This document shows positions 35,605 through 47,342 of a DNA stretch of 61,601 nucleotides, piece after piece. This DNA comes from Porphyrobacter sp. TH134 (GTDB lineage: Bacteria > Pseudomonadota > Alphaproteobacteria > Sphingomonadales > Sphingomonadaceae), in assembly GCF_002855495.1 (NCBI RefSeq), contig NZ_PKRO01000018.1, forward strand, positions 1 to 61,601, written 5' to 3'. The position numbers and the translations under genes were made by a program. Position 1 is the stretch's first letter; each line of letters begins with the position of its first letter. The notes beneath the pieces are model-generated. The model was not told the DNA's origin. It saw only the letters and a program-made list of their open reading frames with translations, and did no database searches.

Positions 35605-36129
35605 TCAATCTTCGAGATGTTCCGGTTTATCGACCGGAAGCCCTTGCGCTTCCCACGCCAGCATCCCGCCATCGAGATGTTGAACCGGGCCGCCAATCGC
35701 GGCGGCAAGCTGCTGCGCTGCAATCGCCGAGCGTCGTCCGGAGCGGCAATACAGCACCACTTCGCGCCCGTCGGAAAGATCCAGCTTGGCCGGATCGAAT
35801 TGGTCGAGCGGGATGTGTTCAGCCTCTGGGATAATGCCGCTATCCACCTCGGCCTGCGTGCGGACATCGATGACGCGCACGTTGCCGGCCTCGATCCGCG
35901 CCCACAGGTCGGCCGGGGTAACAGGCTGGACCGGCGCCGGGGGGGCGGCGGGCGCAGTGTCATCGGCCCCGGTCGCCGCCATCGCCAGTTCAAAGCCGAT
36001 CGGCGCGCCCGATCCGCCCCGCTGCTCGTCCGCCGCGCCGCGATCGCCCCCGCAGGCCGCCAGAGCCAGAAGCGCTGGCACAAGCGGCATTGCCGGAGCG
36101 AGCAAAAGAGCGCGGCGAGCGGGCGTCAT
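35605..36129 (-). CDS. Rhodanese-domain lipoprotein
   Basis: A 174-aa exported protein. A lipoprotein signal ends in LLALAACGG, an Ala/Pro linker follows, then a rhodanese domain (about 75-170) with VRVIDVRTQAEVDSGIIPEA and the active-site loop VLYCRSGRRSA, whose Cys is the likely sulfur carrier. The start at 36129 gives the signal peptide. It lies 8 nt after the aconitase stop and before a strong terminator, so it is the second gene of an acnA operon. Why a periplasmic sulfurtransferase follows acnA is not clear. Confidence 0.87.
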   Translation of the reverse strand: MTPARRALLLAPAMPLVPALLALAACGGDRGAADEQRGGSGAPIGFELAMAATGADDTAPAAPPAPVQPVTPADLWARIEAGNVRVIDVRTQAEVDSGIIPEAEHIPLDQFDPAKLDLSDGREVVLYCRSGRRSAIAAQQLAAAIGGPVQHLDGGMLAWEAQGLPVDKPEHLED

Positions 36130-36137
36130 GCGTTCCT

Positions 36138-38810
<2,673 letters not shown>

Positions 38811-38944
38811 GGGAGGGTTCCATCCTTATGATTAGACCCGCCCCCGATCCACACGAAGATAGTCTTCAGGGGGCGCGGTTTTCGTGGGTCGCACTGCGCT
38901 GTCTCGCGCGCGAGGTCAAGGGGGGTTCCCCTAGGACAATCGTC

Positions 38945-39844
38945 TCAGGTCGTCGCTGCTGCGGGGCGCTCCGGGCGGGTGGCAAGCCAGCAGCCGGTAA
39001 CGATCAGCGCGGTCCCCGCCAGCGTCGGCCATGTCACCGCCTCGCGGAAGAACAGCCAGCCGAATGCGGCGGCCCAGACGAAACCGGAATATTCGGTCGG
39101 CACCAGCGCGCTGGCCGGCGCGCGGGCATAGGCCCATGCGATCGCCAGCGATCCCGCCACCGTCAGCGCGCCCGCCGCCAGCAGCGGCACCAGGGCGTCG
39201 CCCGAGGGCGTCTCCCACAGGAACGGGGCGAGCGTCAGCAACACCAGCCCGCCGATCCCGCTATGAAAGGTCGCGATCTCCAGCGGCCCGGCCACCTGTG
39301 CCTGGCGCCGGATAACGATGAAATTGTAGGCATAGAGCAGCGCCGAGACGAACAGCGAGGCCACGCCCAGCGCGGCGCCTTCATCAAACGCGCCCTGTCC
39401 GATCCGTCCGCCGACAATCACCAGCGTGCCCGCAAAGCCGAGCACGCTCGCCCCGATCGCCGCGCGGCTGATCACCTCGCCCAGCAGAACACGCGCCAGA
39501 TAGAGCGCGATCAGCGGGGCGATGAAGCTGAGCGCGATAGCCTCGGCCAACGGCAGCAGGGTCAGCGCGTAAAAGAAGGTCAGCGCCATGAAGGCCGACA
39601 CCACCCCGCGCGTCAGGTGCAACATCCATACCGCGCGCGATGGCATGGCCGGCCCGCGTGACAGCCAGACAGGGGCAATCAGCGCCGCGCCGATGAAAGC
39701 GCGCAGCACAGTGGCCATATAGGCGCCGATCATCAGCGCTGCCTCTTTCATGAACGCATCCATCAGGGACAGGAAACCCACCCCGGCCAATGCGGCGGCG
39801 AAGGGCAGCAAAGGGTGGCTGCGAAACGACATGCCCACGCCCAT
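38945..39844 (-). CDS. DMT family transporter (EamA)
   Basis: About 299 aa with ten hydrophobic helices in two EamA repeats. The first repeat has ATVLRAFIGAALIAPVWL and FFYALTLLPLAEAIALSFIA; the second has LAIAWAYARAPASALVPTEY and AAFGWLFFREAVTWPTLAGT. Both are the usual drug/metabolite exporter blocks. The start is uncertain: ATG at 39844 or 39832, with a GTG further up being less likely. It is divergent from an L,D-transpeptidase gene. Substrate is unknown. Confidence 0.9.
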   Translation of the reverse strand: MGVGMSFRSHPLLPFAAALAGVGFLSLMDAFMKEAALMIGAYMATVLRAFIGAALIAPVWLSRGPAMPSRAVWMLHLTRGVVSAFMALTFFYALTLLPLAEAIALSFIAPLIALYLARVLLGEVISRAAIGASVLGFAGTLVIVGGRIGQGAFDEGAALGVASLFVSALLYAYNFIVIRRQAQVAGPLEIATFHSGIGGLVLLTLAPFLWETPSGDALVPLLAAGALTVAGSLAIAWAYARAPASALVPTEYSGFVWAAAFGWLFFREAVTWPTLAGTALIVTGCWLATRPERPAAATT

Positions 39845-40017
39845 AAGTGCCGCGGGGCAAAAGGTCACGCCGGGGCCACGCCGATTGTGGTCAGAGTGGG
39901 AACATTAATCCAGGTGAAAGCCAAGGTGGTTGATAGGGGCATGGCGCTGCGCGTAGAGTTATTCCGACGAAGGCGGCGCCGGTCTGTGGCCGGCACGGGG
40001 CAATAAAGGCGATACGA

Positions 40018-41469
40018 ATGATCAGGTTTCCGGGTAAACTCGCGTGCGGAGCGGCTGTCGCGGCGCTTTTGACCACCGCTGCACCCGCACAAAACGGTGC
40101 GCGCGCACAGGCTACAACCGTGCCCGGCAGCCAGCAGCGCAGCAGCCCTGCGCCTTTGCAACTGCCCGCCCCAACGCCGACGCCCACGACCGCCCCCACG
40201 CCCGGCGCGCCGACCGCGCCCAAGCCATCGGAAGCCTTCACCCAGGCGTTCCCGCAGACCGTGTCCGAACCCGTCGTGCAGGCCGAAGCCCCCTTGGTGC
40301 AGGTCTGGACCAAGGCGCAGGCTGCACAACTGGTCAGTGTGATCGAAGCGATCGGCGCCGAAGGGCTTGACCCGGCGGATTATGATCTGGAGCCGCTCAA
40401 AGTGGCGCTGGCTTCCGGCACGCCCAAGGAATTGAACGAACTTGCCTCGCAAAGCTTTGTCTGGCTGGTGGAAGACCTGCGCGACGGGCGCACGCCGATG
40501 GACGCGCGCGAACAATGGTTCGTGGTCGATCCTGATCGCGATCTGTACCGCACGGGCAATGTGCTGGCCGATGCCCTGATGTCAGGCGATATCGCGGGCA
40601 CGCTGATGAAGCTTAATCCGACCCATCCCGATTATGCCCGGCTGAAGACCGAATTGGCGAACACGCCTGCCAGCAACACCGCCAAGCGCAAGCTGATCCG
40701 CGCCAATATGGACCGCTGGCGCTGGCTGGGACGGGATCTTGGCTCGCAATACCTTATCACCAACGTGCCCGAGTTCCAATTGCGGCTGACGGTCAAGAAC
40801 CGCATCATCAGCTCGTATCGCACGATCGTTGGCAAGCCTGGGCGCACCGCTACCCCGCAGCTGGCCGAAATGGTCGAGGGCGTGGTGTTCAACCCGACGT
40901 GGACAGTGCCGCAGTCGATCGTGAAGGGCGAGGGGCTGGGCGCCCGCGCGCTCGCCAATCCCGCCTGGGCCAAGCGCAATGGCTATGTGGCGACCAAGGG
41001 GGCCAATGGTTTTATCACGGTTGTGCAGCAGCCGGGGCCGGGCAACTCGCTTGGGCAAATGAAGCTCGAAATGCCCAACCCGCACGCGATCTTCTTTCAC
41101 GACACGCCGTCACGCCACCTGTTTGCCAACGAATCGCGCGCGCTTTCGCATGGCTGTGTGCGCACCGAACGCGCGCTGGAACTCGCCATGACGATGGCGA
41201 TCCTGGGCAAGGGCGCAACCAAGGAGGAGGCGATCGCGATCTCAACCTCGGGCAAATACACCAAGGTCGCGTTGGAAAAGCAGTGGCCTGCCTACATCAC
41301 CTATTTCACGATGGCCTCGGACATCAATGGCGAGATGGCGACCTTCAAGGACATCTACGGCCGCGACACCAAGGTTCTGGCCAGCCTCGACAAGCCGCGC
41401 GTGCGCAACCGCAGCACCTTGCCGACCGACGAGGTGATCGTGATCGAGGACGATTTGCAGGATAGCTAG
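40018..41469 (+). CDS. L,D-transpeptidase, YcbB type
   Basis: A 483-aa periplasmic enzyme that forms 3-3 cross-links in peptidoglycan or attaches proteins to it. A signal peptide and a Pro/Thr/Ala linker (about 26-90) precede a peptidoglycan-interacting domain (WTKAQAAQLVSVIEAIGAEG) and a YkuD catalytic domain (about 245-430). Catalytic residues are His361 (FFHDTPS) and Cys380 in SHGCVRTE. The start at 40018 follows AAAGGC. Its downstream neighbour, on the opposite strand, is a second, smaller L,D-transpeptidase. Confidence 0.92.
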   Translation: MIRFPGKLACGAAVAALLTTAAPAQNGARAQATTVPGSQQRSSPAPLQLPAPTPTPTTAPTPGAPTAPKPSEAFTQAFPQTVSEPVVQAEAPLVQVWTKAQAAQLVSVIEAIGAEGLDPADYDLEPLKVALASGTPKELNELASQSFVWLVEDLRDGRTPMDAREQWFVVDPDRDLYRTGNVLADALMSGDIAGTLMKLNPTHPDYARLKTELANTPASNTAKRKLIRANMDRWRWLGRDLGSQYLITNVPEFQLRLTVKNRIISSYRTIVGKPGRTATPQLAEMVEGVVFNPTWTVPQSIVKGEGLGARALANPAWAKRNGYVATKGANGFITVVQQPGPGNSLGQMKLEMPNPHAIFFHDTPSRHLFANESRALSHGCVRTERALELAMTMAILGKGATKEEAIAISTSGKYTKVALEKQWPAYITYFTMASDINGEMATFKDIYGRDTKVLASLDKPRVRNRSTLPTDEVIVIEDDLQDS

Positions 41470-41511
41470 GGGCGGGCACCACCGCCCGGTACCGCCACCC
41501 GGCACTAGGGC

Positions 41512-42213
41512 CTAGAACGCGCTGGAGGTCGTGCCCGTCCGATAATCCAGCGGCGCACGCTCGATCATCGCCAGCTCCGGCACGGGCTGGATGCTCCCGT
41601 CCGCTTCCAACCCCAGCGAATCGGCGAACAACAGGCGCCCGCCCGACAGGTGCATCAGCGCCATTCGGAACTGTTCCTCGCCCATCGCAAAGCAGCCATT
41701 TGAGCGTCCCAGCCGGCCCCATTTGTCGAGATGGGCCGGTTCGGCATAATCGGCGCGGTGCATCACGATGTAGCGGCGCAAGGCTGCCTCGTTGCTGTAA
41801 TCAAGTCCGCCGAGGCGCACCGACGTGCCATAGCGGCCCTTGTACCATTCCCACGTGACATAGGCGCCGCGGCTGGTGGCGTTTGACCCTTCCGTGTTGC
41901 TGAAGGCCTTGAGCCATCCGTCGTGCTGGGGGTCTGATCCCATGCCGTGGCTGACATGATAGGATTGCACTTCGGAACGCTCCAGGTTCACGAAGTGAAA
42001 CCGCGGCTTGGCCGAATGCAGCCCGAAATCGGCGATGCCGACGATGTCATGCTTCCAGATCGCATTGCCTGCGCGCAGCAGTTCCCGCTTGGCGATGTCG
42101 AACAACATGCGGTCACGCGGCGTGCCGGATGCGGCGGACGCAAACAGGCGGGATGGCAGCGCCAAGGCTGCACCCACTGCCAGAGTGCCCTTCAGAATGT
42201 CGCGCCGCTTCAT
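41512..42213 (-). CDS. Murein L,D-transpeptidase catalytic domain family protein
   Basis: A 233-aa exported protein. It begins with a twin-arginine type signal (MKRRDILKGTLAVGAALALP), then the domain: DIVGIADFGLHSAKPRFHFV, YHVSHGMGSDPQHDGWLKAF and the active-site loop GRLGRSNGCFAMGEEQF, whose Cys is the likely nucleophile. The start at 42213 is chosen for the signal. It is a different, YkuD_2-like family from its convergent neighbour. It probably modifies peptidoglycan. Confidence 0.88.
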   Translation of the reverse strand: MKRRDILKGTLAVGAALALPSRLFASAASGTPRDRMLFDIAKRELLRAGNAIWKHDIVGIADFGLHSAKPRFHFVNLERSEVQSYHVSHGMGSDPQHDGWLKAFSNTEGSNATSRGAYVTWEWYKGRYGTSVRLGGLDYSNEAALRRYIVMHRADYAEPAHLDKWGRLGRSNGCFAMGEEQFRMALMHLSGGRLLFADSLGLEADGSIQPVPELAMIERAPLDYRTGTTSSAF

Positions 42214-42282
42214 CAATGTGCAACGTAAACCGCCTCGACGCGGTTCCCAATACGGGCCGCAACGGTTCATCGCAGCTATGGG

Positions 42283-43206
42283 TCAGTTCGTAGGGGAAGG
42301 TGCGGGAAACGCGCTGTTTGCCTCGGCCATGGTCAGCATGGAGGCGGCATGGCGGGCGGCGACGATGCGCGGATCATCGCCATAACCGCCCCCCAGTGCA
42401 GAGGCGATGGGCAGGGCGCGGCGCCGCGCTTCGCCGATCACATAGCGATCACGCAGCGCCAGCCCCGCATCGGTCAGCGCCAACCGCCCGAGCTTGTCGT
42501 CGTGGTGCGGATCGACCCCTGCCTGATAGAGCACAACGTCGGGCGCAAAATCGGCGAAGACTTGCGGCAGGTGGCGGGTAAGCGCAGCCATATAGCCATC
42601 ATCATCCACCCCGTCCGGCAGACCGACATCAAGGCTGGAGCGCGCTTTTCGCACCGGAAAGTTCTTCTCGGCATGGAGCGAGAGGGTGAAGATATCCGCT
42701 CGCCCCGCTGTGAGGCTGGCCGTGCCATCCCCCTGATGGACGTCAAGATCGACAATCAGCACGCGGGTTGCGTGCCGTTCCGCGATCAGGCGGTTGGCGG
42801 TCACGGCAAGGTCGTTGAACACGCAATAGCCTGCGCCCGTGTCGTGCAGCGCGTGGTGGCTGCCGGCGGCGGAATTGGCGGCATAGCCGTGCACGCGGGC
42901 CAATTGCGCGGCCAGCCAGGTGCCGCCGCTGGTGTGGCGCACGCGGGAGGTGATGGCGGGAGTGACGGGAAAGCCGATCCGGCGTTCCTTCTCGCGCGGC
43001 ACCTCGGCCCGGAACACCTGATCCACGTAATCGGGGCAATGCACCGCTTCGAGCCATTCGCGCGGGCAAGGCTCGGGCGCGTGCTCGGTAATGGGCGCGC
43101 CGCTGGCCCGCAGCTCTTCCATGACGAGATAGTATTTATCGAAGCGGAAGGTGCCGCGATCCGGCCGGGGCGCCATGTAGTCGGCATGGTGCACGACGTG
43201 GAGCAT
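42283..43206 (-). CDS. Histone deacetylase family protein
   Basis: A 307-aa zinc-dependent deacylase of the arginase/deacetylase fold. Conserved parts are [21 protein letters not shown] (about 115-135), [15 protein letters not shown] (about 148-162) with Asp/His zinc ligands, [21 protein letters not shown] (about 227-247) with the second Asp, and ALGGGYGDD near the end. Bacterial members act on acetylated polyamines or small substrates, or on proteins. It lies 6 nt after mntP and is last in the ispG operon. A deacetylase for polyamines such as acetylpolyamine amidohydrolase is one alternative. Confidence 0.9.
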   Translation of the reverse strand: MLHVVHHADYMAPRPDRGTFRFDKYYLVMEELRASGAPITEHAPEPCPREWLEAVHCPDYVDQVFRAEVPREKERRIGFPVTPAITSRVRHTSGGTWLAAQLARVHGYAANSAAGSHHALHDTGAGYCVFNDLAVTANRLIAERHATRVLIVDLDVHQGDGTASLTAGRADIFTLSLHAEKNFPVRKARSSLDVGLPDGVDDDGYMAALTRHLPQVFADFAPDVVLYQAGVDPHHDDKLGRLALTDAGLALRDRYVIGEARRRALPIASALGGGYGDDPRIVAARHAASMLTMAEANSAFPAPSPTN

Positions 43207-43212
43207 GGCAGA

Positions 43213-43758
43213 TCAGATCCAGCCCGAATGTTGGGCAAGGATCTTGCAGCCCAGGGCGATCAGAATAACTCCGCCCGCCCGTTCTGCCCAGGTGCCCCAG
43301 CGGTCCCCCGCGCTGCGGCCCAGCAACACGCCCGCACCGCTCATGGCGAAAGTGACCAGACCGATCAGGGCAGCGGCCAGCAGGGGTTCAACGCCGAGCG
43401 TGGGGAGCGTGATCCCTGCCGCCAATGCATCGACACTGGTTGCCACGCCGGCCACGATCAGCGCCCTGCCGGTGAGCTTGCGCGAGGCTTCCTCCTCCCC
43501 AACATGCCCCCGCAGCATCCGCAGCCCGAGGAATGTCAGCAGCCCAAAGGCGATCCAATGGTCGATCGCCTCGACAAGCCCGAGAGCCACGGCCCCGATC
43601 CCCCAGCCCGCCAGCGGCATCAGCGCCTGAAACACACCGAAAGTGAACGCGATAGCCAGCCCGGCGCGCAGCGAAGGCCGGAACCGCGCGCCCTGCGTCA
43701 AGGCCACGGCAAAGGCGTCCATCGCCAGCGCGAATGCAAGAAGCAGGGCAGCGATCAT
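43213..43758 (-). CDS. mntP: Manganese efflux pump MntP
   Basis: A 181-aa membrane protein with six helices. The two conserved acidic motifs ALAMDAFAVALTQGA (about 10-24) and GVATSVDALAAGIT (about 103-116) carry the Asp residues needed for Mn(II) export. Its ATG overlaps the stop of the thioredoxin-like gene in ATGA. The upstream genes leave no room for a yybP-ykoY leader, so control would be through the ispG operon. Confidence 0.93.
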   Translation of the reverse strand: MIAALLLAFALAMDAFAVALTQGARFRPSLRAGLAIAFTFGVFQALMPLAGWGIGAVALGLVEAIDHWIAFGLLTFLGLRMLRGHVGEEEASRKLTGRALIVAGVATSVDALAAGITLPTLGVEPLLAAALIGLVTFAMSGAGVLLGRSAGDRWGTWAERAGGVILIALGCKILAQHSGWI

Positions 43759-44264
43759 GGGGCAGGCGGCGCGGGAGCCTCGGCCAGAGCGGCGAGTTCG
43801 GCGTAAATGGCATCATCGCTGCGGCTGGCGGCGTTGCGCCAGCTTGCGGCGGTGTCCGGGTTCAGCAGCTTGCCATCGGCGGTCAGCGCCAGCAGGGCCG
43901 GCGTGCCAGGAACATCGGCAAGACCAAAGCGCCCCGCGATATCAAGATTGCGGCCCTCACCCGTCTGCGGCACACCGACGTCGACGAACACAACCTCGTA
44001 AGCCTGCGTGGTCAGCGCGGCAAAGCGCGGAGTTTCCAGCCAGCCGGCGAGTGCGCGGCTATCGTGGCACCAGTTCGCGCCCATCACCAGCAGCACGCGC
44101 TTGCCGTTGACCTTGGCGCGGGCGAGCGCGGCGTCGACGTCAGCGGTGGCATCGGCGGCGGCGGAATAGGCACGCGCTTCGGGATGGGCCGGAGCGGCAT
44201 CGCCCGTCGTCGCGCAGGCGGCCAGCGCCAGCGCCAGAATGGCGGCAATCGCAGGCCGGATCAC
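43755..44264 (-). CDS. Thioredoxin-fold lipoprotein
   Basis: A 169-aa exported protein. A signal peptide ending LALALAAC (lipobox Cys near residue 17) leads into a thioredoxin fold: [20 protein letters not shown] (about 57-76) and [20 protein letters not shown] (about 114-133) with the cis-Pro. The active-site motif is WCHDS, so the second Cys of CxxC is missing and it cannot make an intramolecular disulfide. It overlaps the ispG stop and the mntP start by 4 nt each. Its substrate could be a periplasmic thiol, but this is not shown. Confidence 0.85.
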   Translation of the reverse strand: MIRPAIAAILALALAACATTGDAAPAHPEARAYSAAADATADVDAALARAKVNGKRVLLVMGANWCHDSRALAGWLETPRFAALTTQAYEVVFVDVGVPQTGEGRNLDIAGRFGLADVPGTPALLALTADGKLLNPDTAASWRNAASRSDDAIYAELAALAEAPAPPAP

Positions 44265-45409
44265 TCTGCGGCTTCGGCAGGTGCTGCGTGGGGATCGAAG
44301 GCGGTCGCTTCGCCTGCTTCGATGGCCGCGGCCTTTTCCTCGACCAGCCGGACGATGTGATCGAGCATCGCCTCGTCATCGATCGCGTGGGCTTTCATGC
44401 CGGACAGATAGACCATGTGCTTGCCATTCCCGCCGCCGGTGAGGCCGATATCGGTCTCGCGCGCTTCGCCGGGGCCATTGACCACGCAGCCGAGCACCGA
44501 GAGGCTCATCGGGGTCTTGATGTGTTCGAGACGCTTTTCCAGCGTTTCCACTGTGCGGATCACATCGAAACCCTGCCGCGAGCAGGACGGGCACGACACA
44601 ACCCGCACGCCGCGGGTGCGCAGGCCCAGGGCCTTGAGCATGTGGTAGCCGACCTTGATCTCTTCTTCCGGTTCCGCTGACAGCGAAACGCGGATGGTGT
44701 CACCGATGCCCGCCCACAGCAGGCTGCCCATGCCGATGCTCGATTTGACCGTGCCGCCGATCAGCCCGCCCGCTTCGGTGATGCCTAAGTGCAGCGGGCA
44801 ATCGACCGTTTCGGCCAAGCCATGATAGGCCGCGACCGCAAGGAACACGTCGCTGGCCTTCACCGCCACCTTGTATTCGTGGAAATCGTGGTCTTGCAAC
44901 AGCTTGATGTGATCGAGCGCAGATTCGATCAGGGCTTCGGGGCAGGGCTCGCCGTATTTTTCGAGCAGGTCCTTTTCGAGGCTCCCCGCGTTCACCCCGA
45001 TACGGATCGCGCAGCCATTGGCCTTGGCGGCACGCACGACTTCGGCAACGCGGCTCGCCGAACCGATATTGCCCGGATTGATGCGCAGGCACGCCGCGCC
45101 TGCATCGGCCGCTTCCAATGCGCGCTTGTAGTGGAAATGGATGTCGGCAACGATGGGAATGCGCGCGCCGCGGGTGATCTTCTTGAAATCGCGGGTCGAT
45201 TCTTCCGTCGGGCAGGACACGCGGATGATGTCCGCGCCCACTTCCTCGCACCGCCGGATCTGGTCGAGCGTCGCGCGCACGTCCTCTGTCGGGGTGTTGG
45301 TCATGGTTTGCACGGTGATGGGAGCATCACCGCCTACGGGGACATTCCCCACCATGATCTGGCGCGATTTGCGCCGTTCGATCGTGCGCCACGGACGGAT
45401 GGAAGACAT
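44261..45409 (-). CDS. ispG: 4-hydroxy-3-methylbut-2-en-1-yl diphosphate synthase
   Basis: A 382-aa 4Fe-4S enzyme of the MEP isoprenoid pathway, converting MEcPP to HMBPP. The N-terminal TIM barrel has [20 protein letters not shown] and [17 protein letters not shown]. The C-terminal cluster site has [15 protein letters not shown] and [13 protein letters not shown] with the Cys ligands. It is first in an operon with a thioredoxin-like protein, mntP and the deacetylase-like gene. Length is typical. Confidence 0.97.
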   Translation of the reverse strand: MSSIRPWRTIERRKSRQIMVGNVPVGGDAPITVQTMTNTPTEDVRATLDQIRRCEEVGADIIRVSCPTEESTRDFKKITRGARIPIVADIHFHYKRALEAADAGAACLRINPGNIGSASRVAEVVRAAKANGCAIRIGVNAGSLEKDLLEKYGEPCPEALIESALDHIKLLQDHDFHEYKVAVKASDVFLAVAAYHGLAETVDCPLHLGITEAGGLIGGTVKSSIGMGSLLWAGIGDTIRVSLSAEPEEEIKVGYHMLKALGLRTRGVRVVSCPSCSRQGFDVIRTVETLEKRLEHIKTPMSLSVLGCVVNGPGEARETDIGLTGGGNGKHMVYLSGMKAHAIDDEAMLDHIVRLVEEKAAAIEAGEATAFDPHAAPAEAAE

Positions 45410-45619
45410 ATCGCGGCCTATAGTCGTTCAGACGCGGCGGGGCAATGACCAGCGGGGCATCCGGGCCGGGTTCGATTAACTGCAAATCTGCAAAACGTCG
45501 CATATCGAGGCATCGCGACATTTGGTCATTCGTGAAGGCGTGGCCGCAAGGTATTTGTTACCAATCGAAGGCAAAACAAGACAGCGCGGGGGCAAGGCGC
45601 GGCAGCACGGGACAGGACC

Positions 45620-46357
45620 ATGATCAAATTCAGCGATTTCTGGGAGGCTGGCCTTGAACTTGCGCAGTCGCGCGCGCTGCGCATCGCGCTGATTTGCGTG
45701 ATCCCCTATGCCTGCGTGCTGGTGGGACTGGATGTGGCGGCCCATTACGGCGATGCCACCGGCGCCGCGCTGCCGACGCAGTTTTTCATGTCGCAGGATG
45801 GTTCGTTCGCGGAATTTCTCGAATATTCGCTGACGTCGGCTTGTGCGGTTCTGCTGCTGCTTGTGTGGTTGCGCACCCGCGGCGCAGTCTATCTGACCAG
45901 TGCGATCCTGTTCGCGTGGCTGACGCTTGATAACTGGGGCGAGGTGCATGAGCAGCTTGGCTTTGTGTTTGCTGCCGACATGCCAATCTTCGCCTGGCTG
46001 CCGGTGCATCCCAATCATCTTGCTGAAACGGCGGTGTTCGGGATGGTGGGTGTGGTGTGGCTGGCGGGAATGCTGATGGCGCTGCGTCCGGACAACATCC
46101 GCGCAGCGGTCCACGGCTTGCTGATCGCCATGTGCATCGGCGGCGCGGCGGTGTTCGGTGTGGTGGTCGACATGGTAACGTCCTGGGGTGAACACGCGCC
46201 CGCGGTGCTCAATCTGCTCGCCTTCATCGAGGACGAAGGCGAGTTTGCGATGATTATCGCCATGTTCGCCGTGAGTGTCGCGATCTTCGACGTCGAGACG
46301 CGGCGGATCAAGGCTCTGCCCGGCCGCGGCGACGGACTGCGCACCGCCAGCGCTTGA
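45620..46357 (+). CDS. Uncharacterised integral membrane protein
   Basis: A 245-aa protein with about six hydrophobic helices (for example LRIALICVIPYACVLVGLDV, SACAVLLLLVWLRTRGAV, FGMVGVVWLAGMLMAL, GLLIAMCIGGAAVFGVVVD and FAMIIAMFAVSVAIF). A polar loop has HPNHLAE and a second has EDEGEFA. No family is recognised. The 210-nt gap before it (45410-45619) contains no gene. It lies just upstream of a hydrolase gene on the same strand (46 nt). Confidence 0.75.
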   Translation: MIKFSDFWEAGLELAQSRALRIALICVIPYACVLVGLDVAAHYGDATGAALPTQFFMSQDGSFAEFLEYSLTSACAVLLLLVWLRTRGAVYLTSAILFAWLTLDNWGEVHEQLGFVFAADMPIFAWLPVHPNHLAETAVFGMVGVVWLAGMLMALRPDNIRAAVHGLLIAMCIGGAAVFGVVVDMVTSWGEHAPAVLNLLAFIEDEGEFAMIIAMFAVSVAIFDVETRRIKALPGRGDGLRTASA

Positions 46358-46403
46358 CTTGCCTTACCGGCGCGGCACTCTGGCAAAACCCGAGGGAGAT
46401 GCC

Positions 46404-47342
46404 ATGCTGACCGACAGTTCCAGCGCGCTGCGCAGCGCCAGCCCAAGCGTGCTGATGCGCGTCATCAAATTCGTGATTGCGCGCAGCAAACCGGTGTTTC
46501 CGCATGATGCGGCAGGCTTCGACAAGGCCATGACCGGGCGTCGCCTGCCACAAGATGCGCCGATGCCCGAGAGCTTCCGCAAGCGCTTTGTCATCGAAGA
46601 GCGCGATCTTTTGGGCTCGCGGGTCGTGACCTTGCACCCCAAGAGCGGCCCTGGCGGATGGCACATGCTGTATTTCCACGGCGGCGGGTTCGTGCAGCCG
46701 ATGTTCAAGGTCCACTGGCCGCTGGTCGCCGAAATGGTGAAGGCCTGCGGGATCAGCGTCACCGTGCCGCTGTATCCGATGGTGCCCGAGGCGCCCTATA
46801 CCGCGCAAGATCGCCTCGCTGATGCTGTTTATGCAGACCTTGCGGCGCGCCACGATCCTGCGCGGATCATCCTCAATGGCGATAGTGCGGGCGGGCATAT
46901 GGCGCTGGCGCTGGCGCTCAGGCTGGCGAACAGCGGTGGGCCAATGCCGGGCAAGCTGGCGCTGTTTGCCCCGTGGCTCGATCTCGGGCTGGCAGACCCT
47001 GCGATTGCTGCGGTCGAGCCGCATGACCTGATGCTCAAGATCGGCACCCTGCGCGCCTGCGGGGCGCTGGTGGCAGCAGGCCGCGCGGTGGATGATCCTG
47101 CGGTCAGCCCGCTGTATGCCGCGCCAGAAGTGCTGGCGCAGCTGCCCCCGACCCGCATCTGGACCGGGCGGCACGACATCTTCATCGTCGATTCGCGGTC
47201 GTTCCTGGGCAAGCTGCGGGCCGCCGGCGTGGACGCCAAGCTCTACGAATACGAGGCCGCCCCCCACGTGTTCATGGCGATCCTGCCAACGCGCGAGGCG
47301 AAGGATGTGATCGGCCTGCTGCGCGAATTTCTCGCAGACTAG
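46404..47342 (+). CDS. Alpha/beta hydrolase, hormone-sensitive lipase family
   Basis: A 312-aa esterase. The oxyanion motif is MLYFHGGGFVQ (about 87-97) and the nucleophile elbow is ILNGDSAGGHMAL (about 151-163). The catalytic Asp is probably in WTGRHDIFIVDSR and the His in APHVFMAI (near 290). The HGGG/GDSAG set defines the family. The ATG at 46404 follows GAGGGAGA. Its stop overlaps the stop of the convergent SDR gene by 4 nt. Confidence 0.93.
   Translation: MLTDSSSALRSASPSVLMRVIKFVIARSKPVFPHDAAGFDKAMTGRRLPQDAPMPESFRKRFVIEERDLLGSRVVTLHPKSGPGGWHMLYFHGGGFVQPMFKVHWPLVAEMVKACGISVTVPLYPMVPEAPYTAQDRLADAVYADLAARHDPARIILNGDSAGGHMALALALRLANSGGPMPGKLALFAPWLDLGLADPAIAAVEPHDLMLKIGTLRACGALVAAGRAVDDPAVSPLYAAPEVLAQLPPTRIWTGRHDIFIVDSRSFLGKLRAAGVDAKLYEYEAAPHVFMAILPTREAKDVIGLLREFLAD

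Noticed and set aside
41470..41511. A terminator between the two L,D-transpeptidase genes
   Set aside because: GC-rich short inverted pieces are there but no stable stem with a T-tract.
43700..45409. A yybP-ykoY manganese riboswitch before mntP
   Set aside because: mntP overlaps the upstream gene by 4 nt, so there is no leader.
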